Shown here: piece after piece, positions 1 to 7,320 of the stretch
Numbering within the stretch: position 1 is the first letter of the stretch
Layout: every line of letters begins with the position of its first letter
DNA from: JANPJV01 sp031425695
GTDB taxonomy: Bacteria; Pseudomonadota; Gammaproteobacteria; Xanthomonadales; SZUA-5
DNA: 18,459 nucleotides
Assembly (NCBI GenBank): GCA_031425695.1
Contig: JANPJV010000180.1
Location: 1 to 18,459, forward strand
Direction of reading: 5' to 3'
The notes under the pieces: model-generated
Seen by the model: only the letters and a program-made list of their open reading frames with translations
What the model was told of the DNA's origin: nothing
The model's database searches: none
Position numbers and translations under genes: made by a program

Positions 1-143
1 GTCGGATTGAGCACGAGGGCATCGTCGAGGACGACGGCGTTGTCGAGCGATCCGCCGCGGGCGAGGCCCATGCGCTTGAGGGCGTCGATGTCGCGTCCTC
101 GGCACCACAGCAGCGTCAAGTAGCCCGCTGGCGCGGGCAACAT
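1..143 (-). pseudogene. lpxC: LpxC C-terminal fragment (truncated or chimeric)
   Basis: Read on the minus strand, positions ~95 down to 3 encode RDIDALKRMGLARGG followed by SLDNAVVLDD and VLNP. This is the conserved block of UDP-3-O-acyl-N-acetylglucosamine deacetylase, the zinc enzyme of the committed step of lipid A synthesis (E. coli has RDIEYLQSRGL.LGGS.DCAIVVDD in this place). The frame stays open to an ATG at 143-141, but the residues upstream of RDID (MLPAPAGYLTLLWCRG) do not resemble LpxC, which should read ARTFGF(L/M)RD there. About the first 190 codons of a normal lpxC are therefore missing. The gene runs off the left edge, so its 3' end is not visible. It is either a broken remnant or an assembly chimera at a contig end. 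The LpxC identity is fairly firm; the cause of the break is not known. Confidence 0.6.
120..138 (+). repeat. REP-like GC hairpin with GTAG foot
   Basis: GTAG (120-123) runs into a perfect six-base stem, GCCCGC (123-128) and GCGGGC (133-138), with a TGGC loop. GTRG at the foot of a short GC hairpin is the pattern recognised by REP-associated tyrosine transposases, and a RAYT gene lies about 5.5 kb away. There is no T-tract, so it does not look like an intrinsic terminator. A single copy cannot prove that it is a REP. Confidence 0.35.
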
Positions 144-196
144 GACCTACGACAGCCAGACCAACCGTCGGCACGCATCCTCAAATCAGGTAACCC

Positions 197-3100
197 ATGT
201 CCGACGCTTCCGCCACCTTCGAGCTGCTGAAGAAACGACTGGGAACGGTCGCCGCGACGCTGCGCGGCAAGGCCGATGCGCTCAACAAGCGGCGCCAGGA
301 ATTGTTCGGGCGGATCGAGCCCAAGCTGCTCGCGCGCCTCAATGCGCGCACCGATAACAACTGTGTCGACCGCGACATCGTGCGCGTCGGCGAATTGCTA
401 CTGTTCGGCTACAACGTCTTCATCGGGCTCAAGAAAGAGACCCGAGTCGAGGACGTGTTCTGCCTCTACCGGCTGCAGGAGACACCCGACGGCGCCGATC
501 TCGAGCCGGTGGGGATCACCGGCAGCTTTCTCGACGACCAGCGCTTCGTCGCCGATTTCCGCGAGCTCTTCACCTACTACAAGGCGACCACGCTCGACCA
601 GCTGCGCATCGTCGGCGAGCGCCTGCTGCTGATTTTCCGCACCGGCAGCAACCCGGGCGACAAGCGCGTATTTCGCTTCGCGCTCGAGCGCGACGGGCGC
701 GTCATCTACCTCGACAACCGCGGCGAGCGCGACCACGTGGTCCCGCCGACACACGACTTCGAATGGAAGCCCGTGACTCGCGAGCAGCATGTGCTGGGGC
801 GCCACTCGCATATCAACATTCTCGACAAGGTGTTCGTGGAGACCGTCGCCGGTGACCTCACCATCAAAGTCGAGAACAACACGGAAACCGGCCTCGGCAT
901 CTATAGCGAGCCGGTCGAGGATCGCAACCAGGCACTCGCTGACGCCGAGATTCACTATGCCGGTCTCACCAACCTGATCCTGCTGTCGATCAAGCCATAT
1001 CGGGAAAGCGTCACTCGCTATCTCGTCTACAACCGGCGCTTGCGGACGGTCGTGCGGATCGACGAGATTGGCGATTCCTGCGTCGAGCTGCCGGAGGATC
1101 ACGGCATCGTGTTTCCGGGTGGCTATTACCTGGAATCCGGAGAATTCAAGCACTTCAAGGATCTCGGGCATGACTTTGCCGGCTTCAAGCTCAAGCGCAA
1201 AATCCGCGCGCCGAGCGGCGAAGACATGCTGTATGTGTTCTACGAACCGGGCGGCGGCCGCTATGCGCTGCTCCCGTACAACCTGATCGATCGAACCGTG
1301 GGCCAGCCGCTGATTGGGAACGGCTACGCGCGCTTTGAAGATGGCCGCGTGCTGCTGATCACGCCCGAGGGCACCGAGCCCACGCGTGCGCACACCATGC
1401 AGTTGTGGCGCACGCCGTTCTCATTCGACGAGCATGCGAGCGCGCAGCCACGCATCGGCGGGCTGCTCGGACGCCTCGGCAACGCGACCGTGGTGCGCGC
1501 GCTCGCTGAGCTGCGCGAGCTCACGCGCCTGGCCGAAGACGCGGCGAGTCAAGGCGCTTACGAACGTCTGCTCAAGCTCGCCGGCCGTTCTGCGGATGCC
1601 TATCCCTGGCTGAGCGAGGCCGAGGTCGGCGACATCGGCGCCGAGATCAAGACTGTCGCCAAGAGCGGCAAGGACGCGCTCGACGCTTTCGACCAGCTCG
1701 AGCGTGCCAAGGCCGCAGCGCAGTCCGCCGTGCAGACGGCGGACTCGCAGGTCGGCGAGCTGATCTCGAAGATCGCCAGCTTGCTGTGGCAGAAACCTGA
1801 AGACTTCACCGAGGCGATCCGCTCGCTCAAGCGCAAGCGCGGGGAGCTCACCGCGGTGCGCGACATTGCGTTCGTCGACACCGCTGCAGTCGCTGCGCTC
1901 GACCTGCGCTTGCAGGAAGAGCTCAATCGCATTGGCGTGCGTGCGCTCAAGTTCTTCGCCGACCCGGCGGCTTTTGCGAGCCTGCGCAAAGGGCTGGGCG
2001 AGTCGACGATCGCCGTCGACCAGGCCAAGAGCAGCACCGTGCTGACCGCGATTTCAGAGAAGCTCGATGCGCTCGCCGAGTCGCTCGATGGCCTGTCGGA
2101 GCTGATCAGCAGTTTCGAGCAGACCGATGCGCAGCAGCGCGCGAGCCTGCTTGGCGAAACCTCCAAGCTGTACTCGGAGGTCAACCGCATCCGCGCCAAT
2201 CTGCGCGGCCGCCGAGAGGTGCTGCTCGAACAAGAGCAGGGGATCGAGTTCGGGGCGCAACTGACCGTGCTCGAGCAGTCGGTCACCAATCTGCTCGATC
2301 GCTGCGAGACGCCAGAAGCGGTCGACGAGGCGCTCGCGCGCCTGCTCGGACAGATCGAGCAACTGGATGCACGCTTCGGCGAGCAGCCTGCGTTCCTGCT
2401 CGAACTGACCACCCGGCGCGAGGCTGCGCTCGAAGCTTTTGCGGCTAAGCGCGAGCAGATCGTCGCCAATCGCGAGAAACGTGCCCAGGGCCTGCGGGAC
2501 GCGATTACGCGCGTGCTCGATGGCATTCCGCGGCGCACGGCGCGGCTCAATCAGGCCGACGAGCTGCATGCCTTCTTTGCCGGCGATAGCTTGGTCGAAC
2601 GCGCTGCCGCGCAGATCGAGCAGTTGCGAGTGCTCGGCTCCGCGGTGGCCGCCGACGAGCTGGCCGGGCGCCTGCGCTCCCTCAAGGAAGCGGGCCTGCG
2701 CGATCTGCGCGATCGCACCGAGCTCGGCGCGGCGGGCGAGGCGCTCAGCCTCGGCAAGCACAAGTTCACCATCGAGCGGCGCCAGCTCGACCTGGCGCTG
2801 ATGCACGACGAAAACGGCATCTCGCTGCAGCTGACCGGCACCGACTACAAACGCGCGCTGGACGAGCCCGAGGCGCTCGCGTTTCGGGACGTCTGGGGCC
2901 AGACCCTGCCGAACGAGAATGCCGAAGTCGCACGCGCCGAGTTCCTGGCCTATCGCCTGTGGCAACGTGCCGAAGGCGGCGATGCTGCACTCAACGCGGC
3001 CTTGATTGCGGCCGAGCCCGCCGCGCTCGCCGAACAGGTTGCAGCCGAGGCGCAACGGCATCCGGGCGAGGACTACCAGCGTGGCGTCCACGATGCCGAT

Positions 3101-5386
3101 GCGACGCTGATCCTGAAAGCGCTGGCGACGTTGGCCGGCAGTGCCGGCGAGCTGCGTTGGCCGGCGGGCGCGCGGGTGCTGGCGCAGGCGCACTACGCGC
3201 AGCTCGACGCGGCCGCGCAAGCGGCGATTCGCGCACATGCTGCCGGTTTGTTGTGGTTCGTGGAGCGCCAGCAACCGGCGCCGCTGCCGCCCTCGTGGCT
3301 GGCCGCGTTGGCCGAGCGTGCGCTGCAGCTCGGCCTCACCGCGGACGCAAACATCGTCGAGGCCGCCGCGCGTCATCTGATCGCCAGCCTGGGCACCGAA
3401 CATCCCGGATTCATCGCGGCGGCCGAAGCGCTCGAGCTCGCCGAGCAGCTGCGCGCGGAGCTTTCGCGCGGCGCGCTCGCGGCGCTCGGCAGTGCGCTGT
3501 TGCCGGGCGAGCGGCTGACGCTGGCGCGCCAATGGTGCGCGAGCTTGACTCCCGGCGGACAGGCACCGCGTGCGGCGACGGCGCTCGAAGCGGCCGCCGT
3601 GCTGTGCTTCCCCGAAGTCCCACGCACGCGCGCCAACCTGCCGCTGCACGCACGCGTCGAGGGCCTGCGCAGCGAACATCCGCGCATCGCCAGTGGCGCG
3701 CTCGAACTCGATGTCCCCGAGTTCCTGGCGCGGCTCTCGGCGTACGCAAACAGCGTCGAGCCGCAATGGCGTGCGTTCGCGGCGCTGCGCCATCGCATCA
3801 GCGAGCGCGAGCGTGTTCGTCTCGGGCTCGCGCGCTTCCAGGCACGGCCGATGGCCGGCTTCGTGCGCAACCGGTTGATCGATGAGGTCTATCTGCCACT
3901 GATCGGCAACAATCTCGCCAAGCAGATCGGCACCGTCGGTGAACAGCGCAGCGACCGCTCCGGCATGTTGCTGCTGATCTCGCCGCCGGGCTACGGCAAG
4001 ACCACGTTGATGGAATATCTCGCTGACCGCCTGGGCATGACCTTCGTGCGCGTCAACGGACCGACGCTCGGGCATGACGTGATCTCGCTCGACCCCGCCC
4101 AGGCGCCCGAACGCGGCGGCGCCGAGGAGCTGGTCAAGCTCAATCTTGGCTTGGCGATGGGTGTCAACGTGATGCTGTACCTGGACGACATCCAGCATCT
4201 GTCGAGTGAGTTCCTGCAGAAATTCATCAGCGTCGCCGATGGCACCCGCCGTATCGACGCGGTCATCGACGGCGTCGCCCGCACCATTGACCTCCGCGGC
4301 AAGCGCTTCGCGCTGGTGATGGCCGGCAACCCGTACACCGAGAGCGGCGATGTCTTCCGCATCCCCGACATGCTCGCCAACCGCGCCGATGTCTACAACC
4401 TGGGCGACGTGCTGAGCGGCCGCGAGGCGCTGTTCGCCGACAGCTACATCGAGAACTCGCTGACCGCGCACCCCATGAGCGCGCCGCTCGCCGAGCGTCC
4501 GCGCGCCGAGATCTTGAGCGTGCTGCGTGCAGCGCGGGGCGAAGACGAAAGCCTGCCGACCGGCCTGCCGGCAGCTGCTGTCGAAGTGGTCAAGCGCATG
4601 GTTGCCGTGCGCGATGTGCTTGGGCGCGTCAACGCCGCCTACGTCGCCAGCGCCGCGCAGGACGACGCCTACCGTACCGAGCCGCCGTTCAAGCTGCAGG
4701 GCAGCTACCGCAACATGGTCAAGCTCTCGGCGCAGCTGTCGCCGCTGCTGACGCAACCCGAGCTTGATTCGCTGATCCGCGATCACTACCGCGCCGAAGC
4801 ACAGACCCTGGGCGCCCGCGCCGAAGAAAACCTGCTCAAGCTCGCCCACCTGATCGGCGCTCCCGACGCCGACGAACAGGCGCGCTGGCTGGCCGTCTGC
4901 GACAACTTCAAGCGCCTCGCCAAGCAGGGCGGCAAGTCCGCCGACGGCGCCACCCGCGCCGCCCAGATGCTCGCCGAGATTGCGGTTCAAATCGAGAAGC
5001 AGGGCGCCGAGATCGGCCGCCAGAATCAGCACCTCGAGCGCCAGGGCTCGCAGCTCGTCACCGAATCCGAAGCCCGCGCTAAAGAGGCCCTGGGCGCGCT
5101 CGCCGCCCTCAATGGCATCCAGCGCGCCCTCTCGCGCGCGCCCATGGAAGCGGCGCTGAAAGACATCCACCAGGCCCTTGCCCGCGACCCGCGCCTGGAA
5201 ACCCCGCCCGCCCTCAACGAAGCCCTCGCCCGCCTCACCCAGATCTACGAATCCACCCTCGTCCCCATCGTCTCCGCCCTCCACCACAAGATGACCCTCG
5301 ACCACGACATCTGGGAGCAGGTCCGGGCCGTGCGCGGCGAGGTCGATGCGTTGATGAAGCGGATTGGGAAGGGGAAGGCGGGGTAG
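197..5386 (+). CDS. DUF3686-type 'DNA repair ATPase' with AAA+ domain
   Basis: A 1729-aa cytoplasmic protein of the family annotated as DNA repair ATPase (DUF3686 N-terminus). Residues ~10-430 are the conserved N-terminal region, with FGYNVFIGLK.ETRVEDVF near its start. Residues ~430-900 are rich in charged heptads and probably coiled coil. Residues ~900-1230 are Ala/Leu-rich and helical. The AAA+ ATPase follows, with Walker A PPGYGKT at 1263-1269 and Walker B LYLDDIQ at ~1327-1333, where DD replaces the usual DE. Residues ~1600-1729 are again helical. The ATG at 197 has CAGG at 187-190 with suitable spacing, and the DUF3686 similarity begins at once. A DNA-repair role is the family name rather than something shown here; such proteins are often encoded near membrane-stress genes, but none is visible in this window. 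Codons in the last ~350 nt become strongly C-ending. Confidence 0.88.
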   Translation: MSDASATFELLKKRLGTVAATLRGKADALNKRRQELFGRIEPKLLARLNARTDNNCVDRDIVRVGELLLFGYNVFIGLKKETRVEDVFCLYRLQETPDGADLEPVGITGSFLDDQRFVADFRELFTYYKATTLDQLRIVGERLLLIFRTGSNPGDKRVFRFALERDGRVIYLDNRGERDHVVPPTHDFEWKPVTREQHVLGRHSHINILDKVFVETVAGDLTIKVENNTETGLGIYSEPVEDRNQALADAEIHYAGLTNLILLSIKPYRESVTRYLVYNRRLRTVVRIDEIGDSCVELPEDHGIVFPGGYYLESGEFKHFKDLGHDFAGFKLKRKIRAPSGEDMLYVFYEPGGGRYALLPYNLIDRTVGQPLIGNGYARFEDGRVLLITPEGTEPTRAHTMQLWRTPFSFDEHASAQPRIGGLLGRLGNATVVRALAELRELTRLAEDAASQGAYERLLKLAGRSADAYPWLSEAEVGDIGAEIKTVAKSGKDALDAFDQLERAKAAAQSAVQTADSQVGELISKIASLLWQKPEDFTEAIRSLKRKRGELTAVRDIAFVDTAAVAALDLRLQEELNRIGVRALKFFADPAAFASLRKGLGESTIAVDQAKSSTVLTAISEKLDALAESLDGLSELISSFEQTDAQQRASLLGETSKLYSEVNRIRANLRGRREVLLEQEQGIEFGAQLTVLEQSVTNLLDRCETPEAVDEALARLLGQIEQLDARFGEQPAFLLELTTRREAALEAFAAKREQIVANREKRAQGLRDAITRVLDGIPRRTARLNQADELHAFFAGDSLVERAAAQIEQLRVLGSAVAADELAGRLRSLKEAGLRDLRDRTELGAAGEALSLGKHKFTIERRQLDLALMHDENGISLQLTGTDYKRALDEPEALAFRDVWGQTLPNENAEVARAEFLAYRLWQRAEGGDAALNAALIAAEPAALAEQVAAEAQRHPGEDYQRGVHDADATLILKALATLAGSAGELRWPAGARVLAQAHYAQLDAAAQAAIRAHAAGLLWFVERQQPAPLPPSWLAALAERALQLGLTADANIVEAAARHLIASLGTEHPGFIAAAEALELAEQLRAELSRGALAALGSALLPGERLTLARQWCASLTPGGQAPRAATALEAAAVLCFPEVPRTRANLPLHARVEGLRSEHPRIASGALELDVPEFLARLSAYANSVEPQWRAFAALRHRISERERVRLGLARFQARPMAGFVRNRLIDEVYLPLIGNNLAKQIGTVGEQRSDRSGMLLLISPPGYGKTTLMEYLADRLGMTFVRVNGPTLGHDVISLDPAQAPERGGAEELVKLNLGLAMGVNVMLYLDDIQHLSSEFLQKFISVADGTRRIDAVIDGVARTIDLRGKRFALVMAGNPYTESGDVFRIPDMLANRADVYNLGDVLSGREALFADSYIENSLTAHPMSAPLAERPRAEILSVLRAARGEDESLPTGLPAAAVEVVKRMVAVRDVLGRVNAAYVASAAQDDAYRTEPPFKLQGSYRNMVKLSAQLSPLLTQPELDSLIRDHYRAEAQTLGARAEENLLKLAHLIGAPDADEQARWLAVCDNFKRLAKQGGKSADGATRAAQMLAEIAVQIEKQGAEIGRQNQHLERQGSQLVTESEARAKEALGALAALNGIQRALSRAPMEAALKDIHQALARDPRLETPPALNEALARLTQIYESTLVPIVSALHHKMTLDHDIWEQVRAVRGEVDALMKRIGKGKAG

Positions 5387-5416
5387 GCGGTGCTCGCTTT
5401 GAAACGCGGGTTCCCG

Positions 5417-5544
5417 GAGCTGAGGTAGCGCGGTTCTGTGCGCGCGGAGAGTTGGGTCTTCGCGAGATTGATGAGCGCGCCAGCGGCCGCGTGTGTCGAC
5501 GAAGCGAACTCGCGCCGTGGCGACAGCCGGGCGCCTCGCGTTCG
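5417..5544 (+). repeat. Left arm of REP-like inverted repeat flanking the RAYT gene
   Basis: About 128 bp matches the reverse complement of 6192-6322 over its whole length with scattered mismatches. Shared blocks include the GTAGCGCGGTTCTGTGCGCG start (5425-5444), the AGCGGCCGCGT area and GTCGACGAAGCGAA (from ~5495), and GCCGGGCGCCTCGCGTTCG (5526-5544). The first block is a GTAG-footed hairpin with CGCG stems, typical of REP units used by RAYT transposases. A further GTAGG...CCTAC hairpin lies at 5580-5595, between this arm and the gene. No other gene is seen in 5387-5617. Confidence 0.8.
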
Positions 5545-5617
5545 AACGGCTGAGGTGAGACGCTATGCAGTACTGACGCGTAGGACCCGGCCTACCTCAC
5601 CGAACCAGGACACCGCA

Positions 5618-6115
5618 ATGCGCAATGTCCGCCGCTATGACGCGCAAGGCGCCCCCGTCTTCATCACCATTGTCTGCCGCGACCACCTTCCCCTTTTGCG
5701 CAATCCGGGGACAAAGGACGCATTGTTGGCGTGCCTCAAACAACTGCATTCAACCGGCTCGTTCAAGTTGTACGCCTGGGTGATCCTCGATGATCACCTG
5801 CATCTGCTCCTCGGTGACTGCAAACCCGATTTCTCGACGGTGGTCGGCATTTTCAAACAACGTGGGATGTTGCGACTACGGCAATCGGCTCTGTGGCAAC
5901 CGCGATTCTTCGATCATCTGATTCGTGATGACAAGGACCTGCAGGCGCATGTCGACTACATCCACTTCAACCCGCGCAAGCATGGGTTGGTGGGCGTGCC
6001 GTCAGATTACGGATGGTCGTCGTTGCCGAGGTTCATTGCGAAGGGCACATTTCCGGAGCAATGGGGTGCGGAGACTGAACCCTCCTCCATCGGGGACGGC
6101 ATAGGGTCGGAGTGA
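5618..6115 (+). CDS. REP-associated tyrosine transposase (RAYT, Y1_Tnp/IS200-like)
   Basis: A 165-aa single-domain HUH transposase that nicks and joins single-stranded DNA at REP hairpins, a family usually domesticated by its host. The visible catalytic parts are the metal-binding H60-L-H62 in WVILDDHLHLLL and the nucleophile Tyr114 in HVDYIHFNPRKHGLV, the usual RAYT motif (HVDYIHYNPVKHG in relatives). H100 in RFFDHLIRDD is also family-typical, as is YGWSS near residue 131. I chose the ATG at 5618 because AGGA (5607-5610) precedes it and the domain starts there; the open frame back to 5438 only translates the left inverted-repeat arm. The reading frame is intact. The gene sits between two convergent ~130-bp REP-like arms, as expected of a RAYT and its substrates. 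The last ~15 residues are unlike the family and are probably dispensable. Confidence 0.92.
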   Translation: MRNVRRYDAQGAPVFITIVCRDHLPLLRNPGTKDALLACLKQLHSTGSFKLYAWVILDDHLHLLLGDCKPDFSTVVGIFKQRGMLRLRQSALWQPRFFDHLIRDDKDLQAHVDYIHFNPRKHGLVGVPSDYGWSSLPRFIAKGTFPEQWGAETEPSSIGDGIGSE

Positions 6116-6191
6116 TCCGGAGCGCGCGATTTGAGCCTGAGTTCTGCTCGGTCGTACGCGTCGGACCGGATCGACTTTCGCCCCGACACAC

Positions 6192-6322
6192 CGAACGCGA
6201 GGCGCCCGGCTTTAGCAACGGAGCGAATTTCGCTTCGTCGACCTACGCGGCCGCTGGCGCGAACACTCGACCTGCGAAGATCCAACCATCCGCGCGCACA
6301 GAACCGCGCTACCTCAGGCTCG
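6192..6322 (-). repeat. Right arm of REP-like inverted repeat flanking the RAYT gene
   Basis: The reverse complement of this ~131 bp aligns with 5417-5544: the GTAG-footed CGCG hairpin is at 6312 downwards, the AGCGGCCGCGT block follows, and CGAACGCGAGGCGCCCGGC occupies 6192-6210. The arms point towards each other across the transposase gene. The 6116-6375 stretch holds only this arm and the partial copy at 6327-6360. Confidence 0.8.
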
Positions 6323-6326
6323 AAGT

Positions 6327-6360
6327 GGGTCGACGAAGAGCTGGGCGCCTCGCGTTCGGG
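6327..6360 (+). repeat. Third, partial copy of the RAYT-flanking repeat
   Basis: GGGTCGACGAAGAGC followed by TGGGCGCCTCGCGTTCGG repeats two blocks of the left arm (GTCGACGAAGCG near 5495 and GCCGGGCGCCTCGCGTTCG at 5526-5544) in the same orientation, with the intervening ~20 bp missing. It starts five bases after the right arm and gives a +, -, + series as in BIME clusters. Confidence 0.7.
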
Positions 6361-6375
6361 GCGCCTTGAAACCAA

Positions 6376-6882
6376 TCACCTGCACAAATCCCTCCCCGTC
6401 AATTTCTCGTACGGCGCTGCGCGCTGGTCGCGGTCCGATCCGAACCGGCCGCCCGCCGCGATGGCCGCACAGGCCTCGCTGCGACGGATCGGGATTGAAT
6501 CCACGTAGACGAGGCCGGTGTTCGCATAGGCCTGCGCGTATGGATCGAGCACCACGATCGAGAGCGTGGTGGGGCAGCCATCGTGGCGGTAGAACACCTC
6601 GCCGTTGTCAGCGATGCAGCGCCAGGAGCGTGGCTGTTTCGGTGGCAGGGGCGGCGGTGGCAACCGGCGTGGCTCAGCTCTTCGATCGGCCTCGGTGCCT
6701 GGTGCGTCCACGCTCGCGGGCGGCACGTAGTCAGGCACCGGCGCGAGCTCAAGCTCGACCGCGGACTCGTCGCGCGCACACGGCACATCCTGATAGCTCA
6801 CCGCGCCCGCCCTGCCGGTGCAACGAAACACCGGCGTCTGCGCGAGTGGCAACGACAACGCGAGCAGTACTGCAAAGGACAT
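6376..6882 (-). CDS. Secreted DUF4124-like protein with a duplicated RC...C motif
   Basis: A protein of 168 aa from the ATG at 6882 (185 aa if the TTG at 6933 is used). The first ~14 residues (MSFAVLLALSLPLA) form a short signal peptide, which favours the ATG; neither start has a strong Shine-Dalgarno site. The mature part begins with VFRCTGRAGAVSYQDVPC, the DUF4124 signature of small periplasmic proteins of unknown function. A second, related motif, WRCIADNGEVFYRHDGC, follows a proline-rich linker (RLPPPPLPPKQP), so two such units may be present, each with a possible disulfide. The C-terminal ~60 residues contain further conserved-looking aromatic and charged residues and a terminal DLCR. 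It is divergent from the gene at 7021 and has no partner on its own strand. Confidence 0.72.
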   Translation of the reverse strand: MSFAVLLALSLPLAQTPVFRCTGRAGAVSYQDVPCARDESAVELELAPVPDYVPPASVDAPGTEADRRAEPRRLPPPPLPPKQPRSWRCIADNGEVFYRHDGCPTTLSIVVLDPYAQAYANTGLVYVDSIPIRRSEACAAIAAGGRFGSDRDQRAAPYEKLTGRDLCR

Positions 6883-7020
6883 CGGTGCGAGGCCACGGGA
6901 GAAGTGACAAGCTTGCGACCAGCGCGCACCCAAAGTAAATCAACCGCCACCACGCGCCACTCGCGCCACCACGCCGCTTTGGGCAATATCGCTCGGTGGT
7001 CATCGATGACGGGAGGCGGC

Positions 7021-7320
7021 ATGCGCTGGGTTGCTTTGGGGATAACGCTGTTGTGCTTTGCCTCGTGCAGCTTCACGAGCCAGAACGTGTTCCGCGGCAT
7101 GGTCGCGCCGTTGGGGGTTTTGATCGGGTCGATCATTACGGTCTTCATGTTCGTGCAGGCGCGGGTTGCGCTGAGCGCGCGGCCGGAGACGGCGTTGGTG
7201 TTGGAGCTGAAGACCCAGGAAGCCTTGAAGCAAAAGGCAGCGGAGCGCAAGGTCGAGGAATTGAAGGCCAAGCTCGCGCAGCAGACCGGCCCGCGCCGCG
7301 ATCCTGACGCGCACGGATGA
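7021..7320 (+). CDS. Small inner-membrane protein, coupled to the HlyD-type adaptor gene
   Basis: A 99-aa protein I do not recognise as a named family. Residues ~1-20 are a hydrophobic segment ending near FASCS, which might be a poor lipobox. Residues ~27-45 (MVAPLGVLIGSIITVFMFV) are a second membrane helix. The tail from ~55 is charged and heptad-like (LELKTQEALKQKAAERKVEELKAKL), so a cytoplasmic coiled coil is likely. The ATG at 7021 has GGGAGG at 7011-7016; the longer open frame upstream to 6583 is antisense to the DUF4124 gene. Its stop codon overlaps the next start (ATGA at 7317-7320), which implies coupled translation and possibly a shared envelope role with the adaptor. Confidence 0.7.
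   Translation: MRWVALGITLLCFASCSFTSQNVFRGMVAPLGVLIGSIITVFMFVQARVALSARPETALVLELKTQEALKQKAAERKVEELKAKLAQQTGPRRDPDAHG

Noticed and set aside
2054..5305. 1083-aa open frame antisense to the ATPase gene
   Set aside because: Long antisense frames are expected in GC-rich genes with biased third positions; its product is low-complexity and shows no family motif, while the plus strand has clear AAA+ motifs.
5438..5617. N-terminal extension of the RAYT gene
   Set aside because: It translates the left inverted-repeat arm, has no family similarity, and the ATG at 5618 has an AGGA site.
6112..6938. Several plus-strand open frames of 85-190 aa
   Set aside because: They translate the right repeat arm and the antisense of the DUF4124 gene, and their products are Arg/Ala-rich without motifs.
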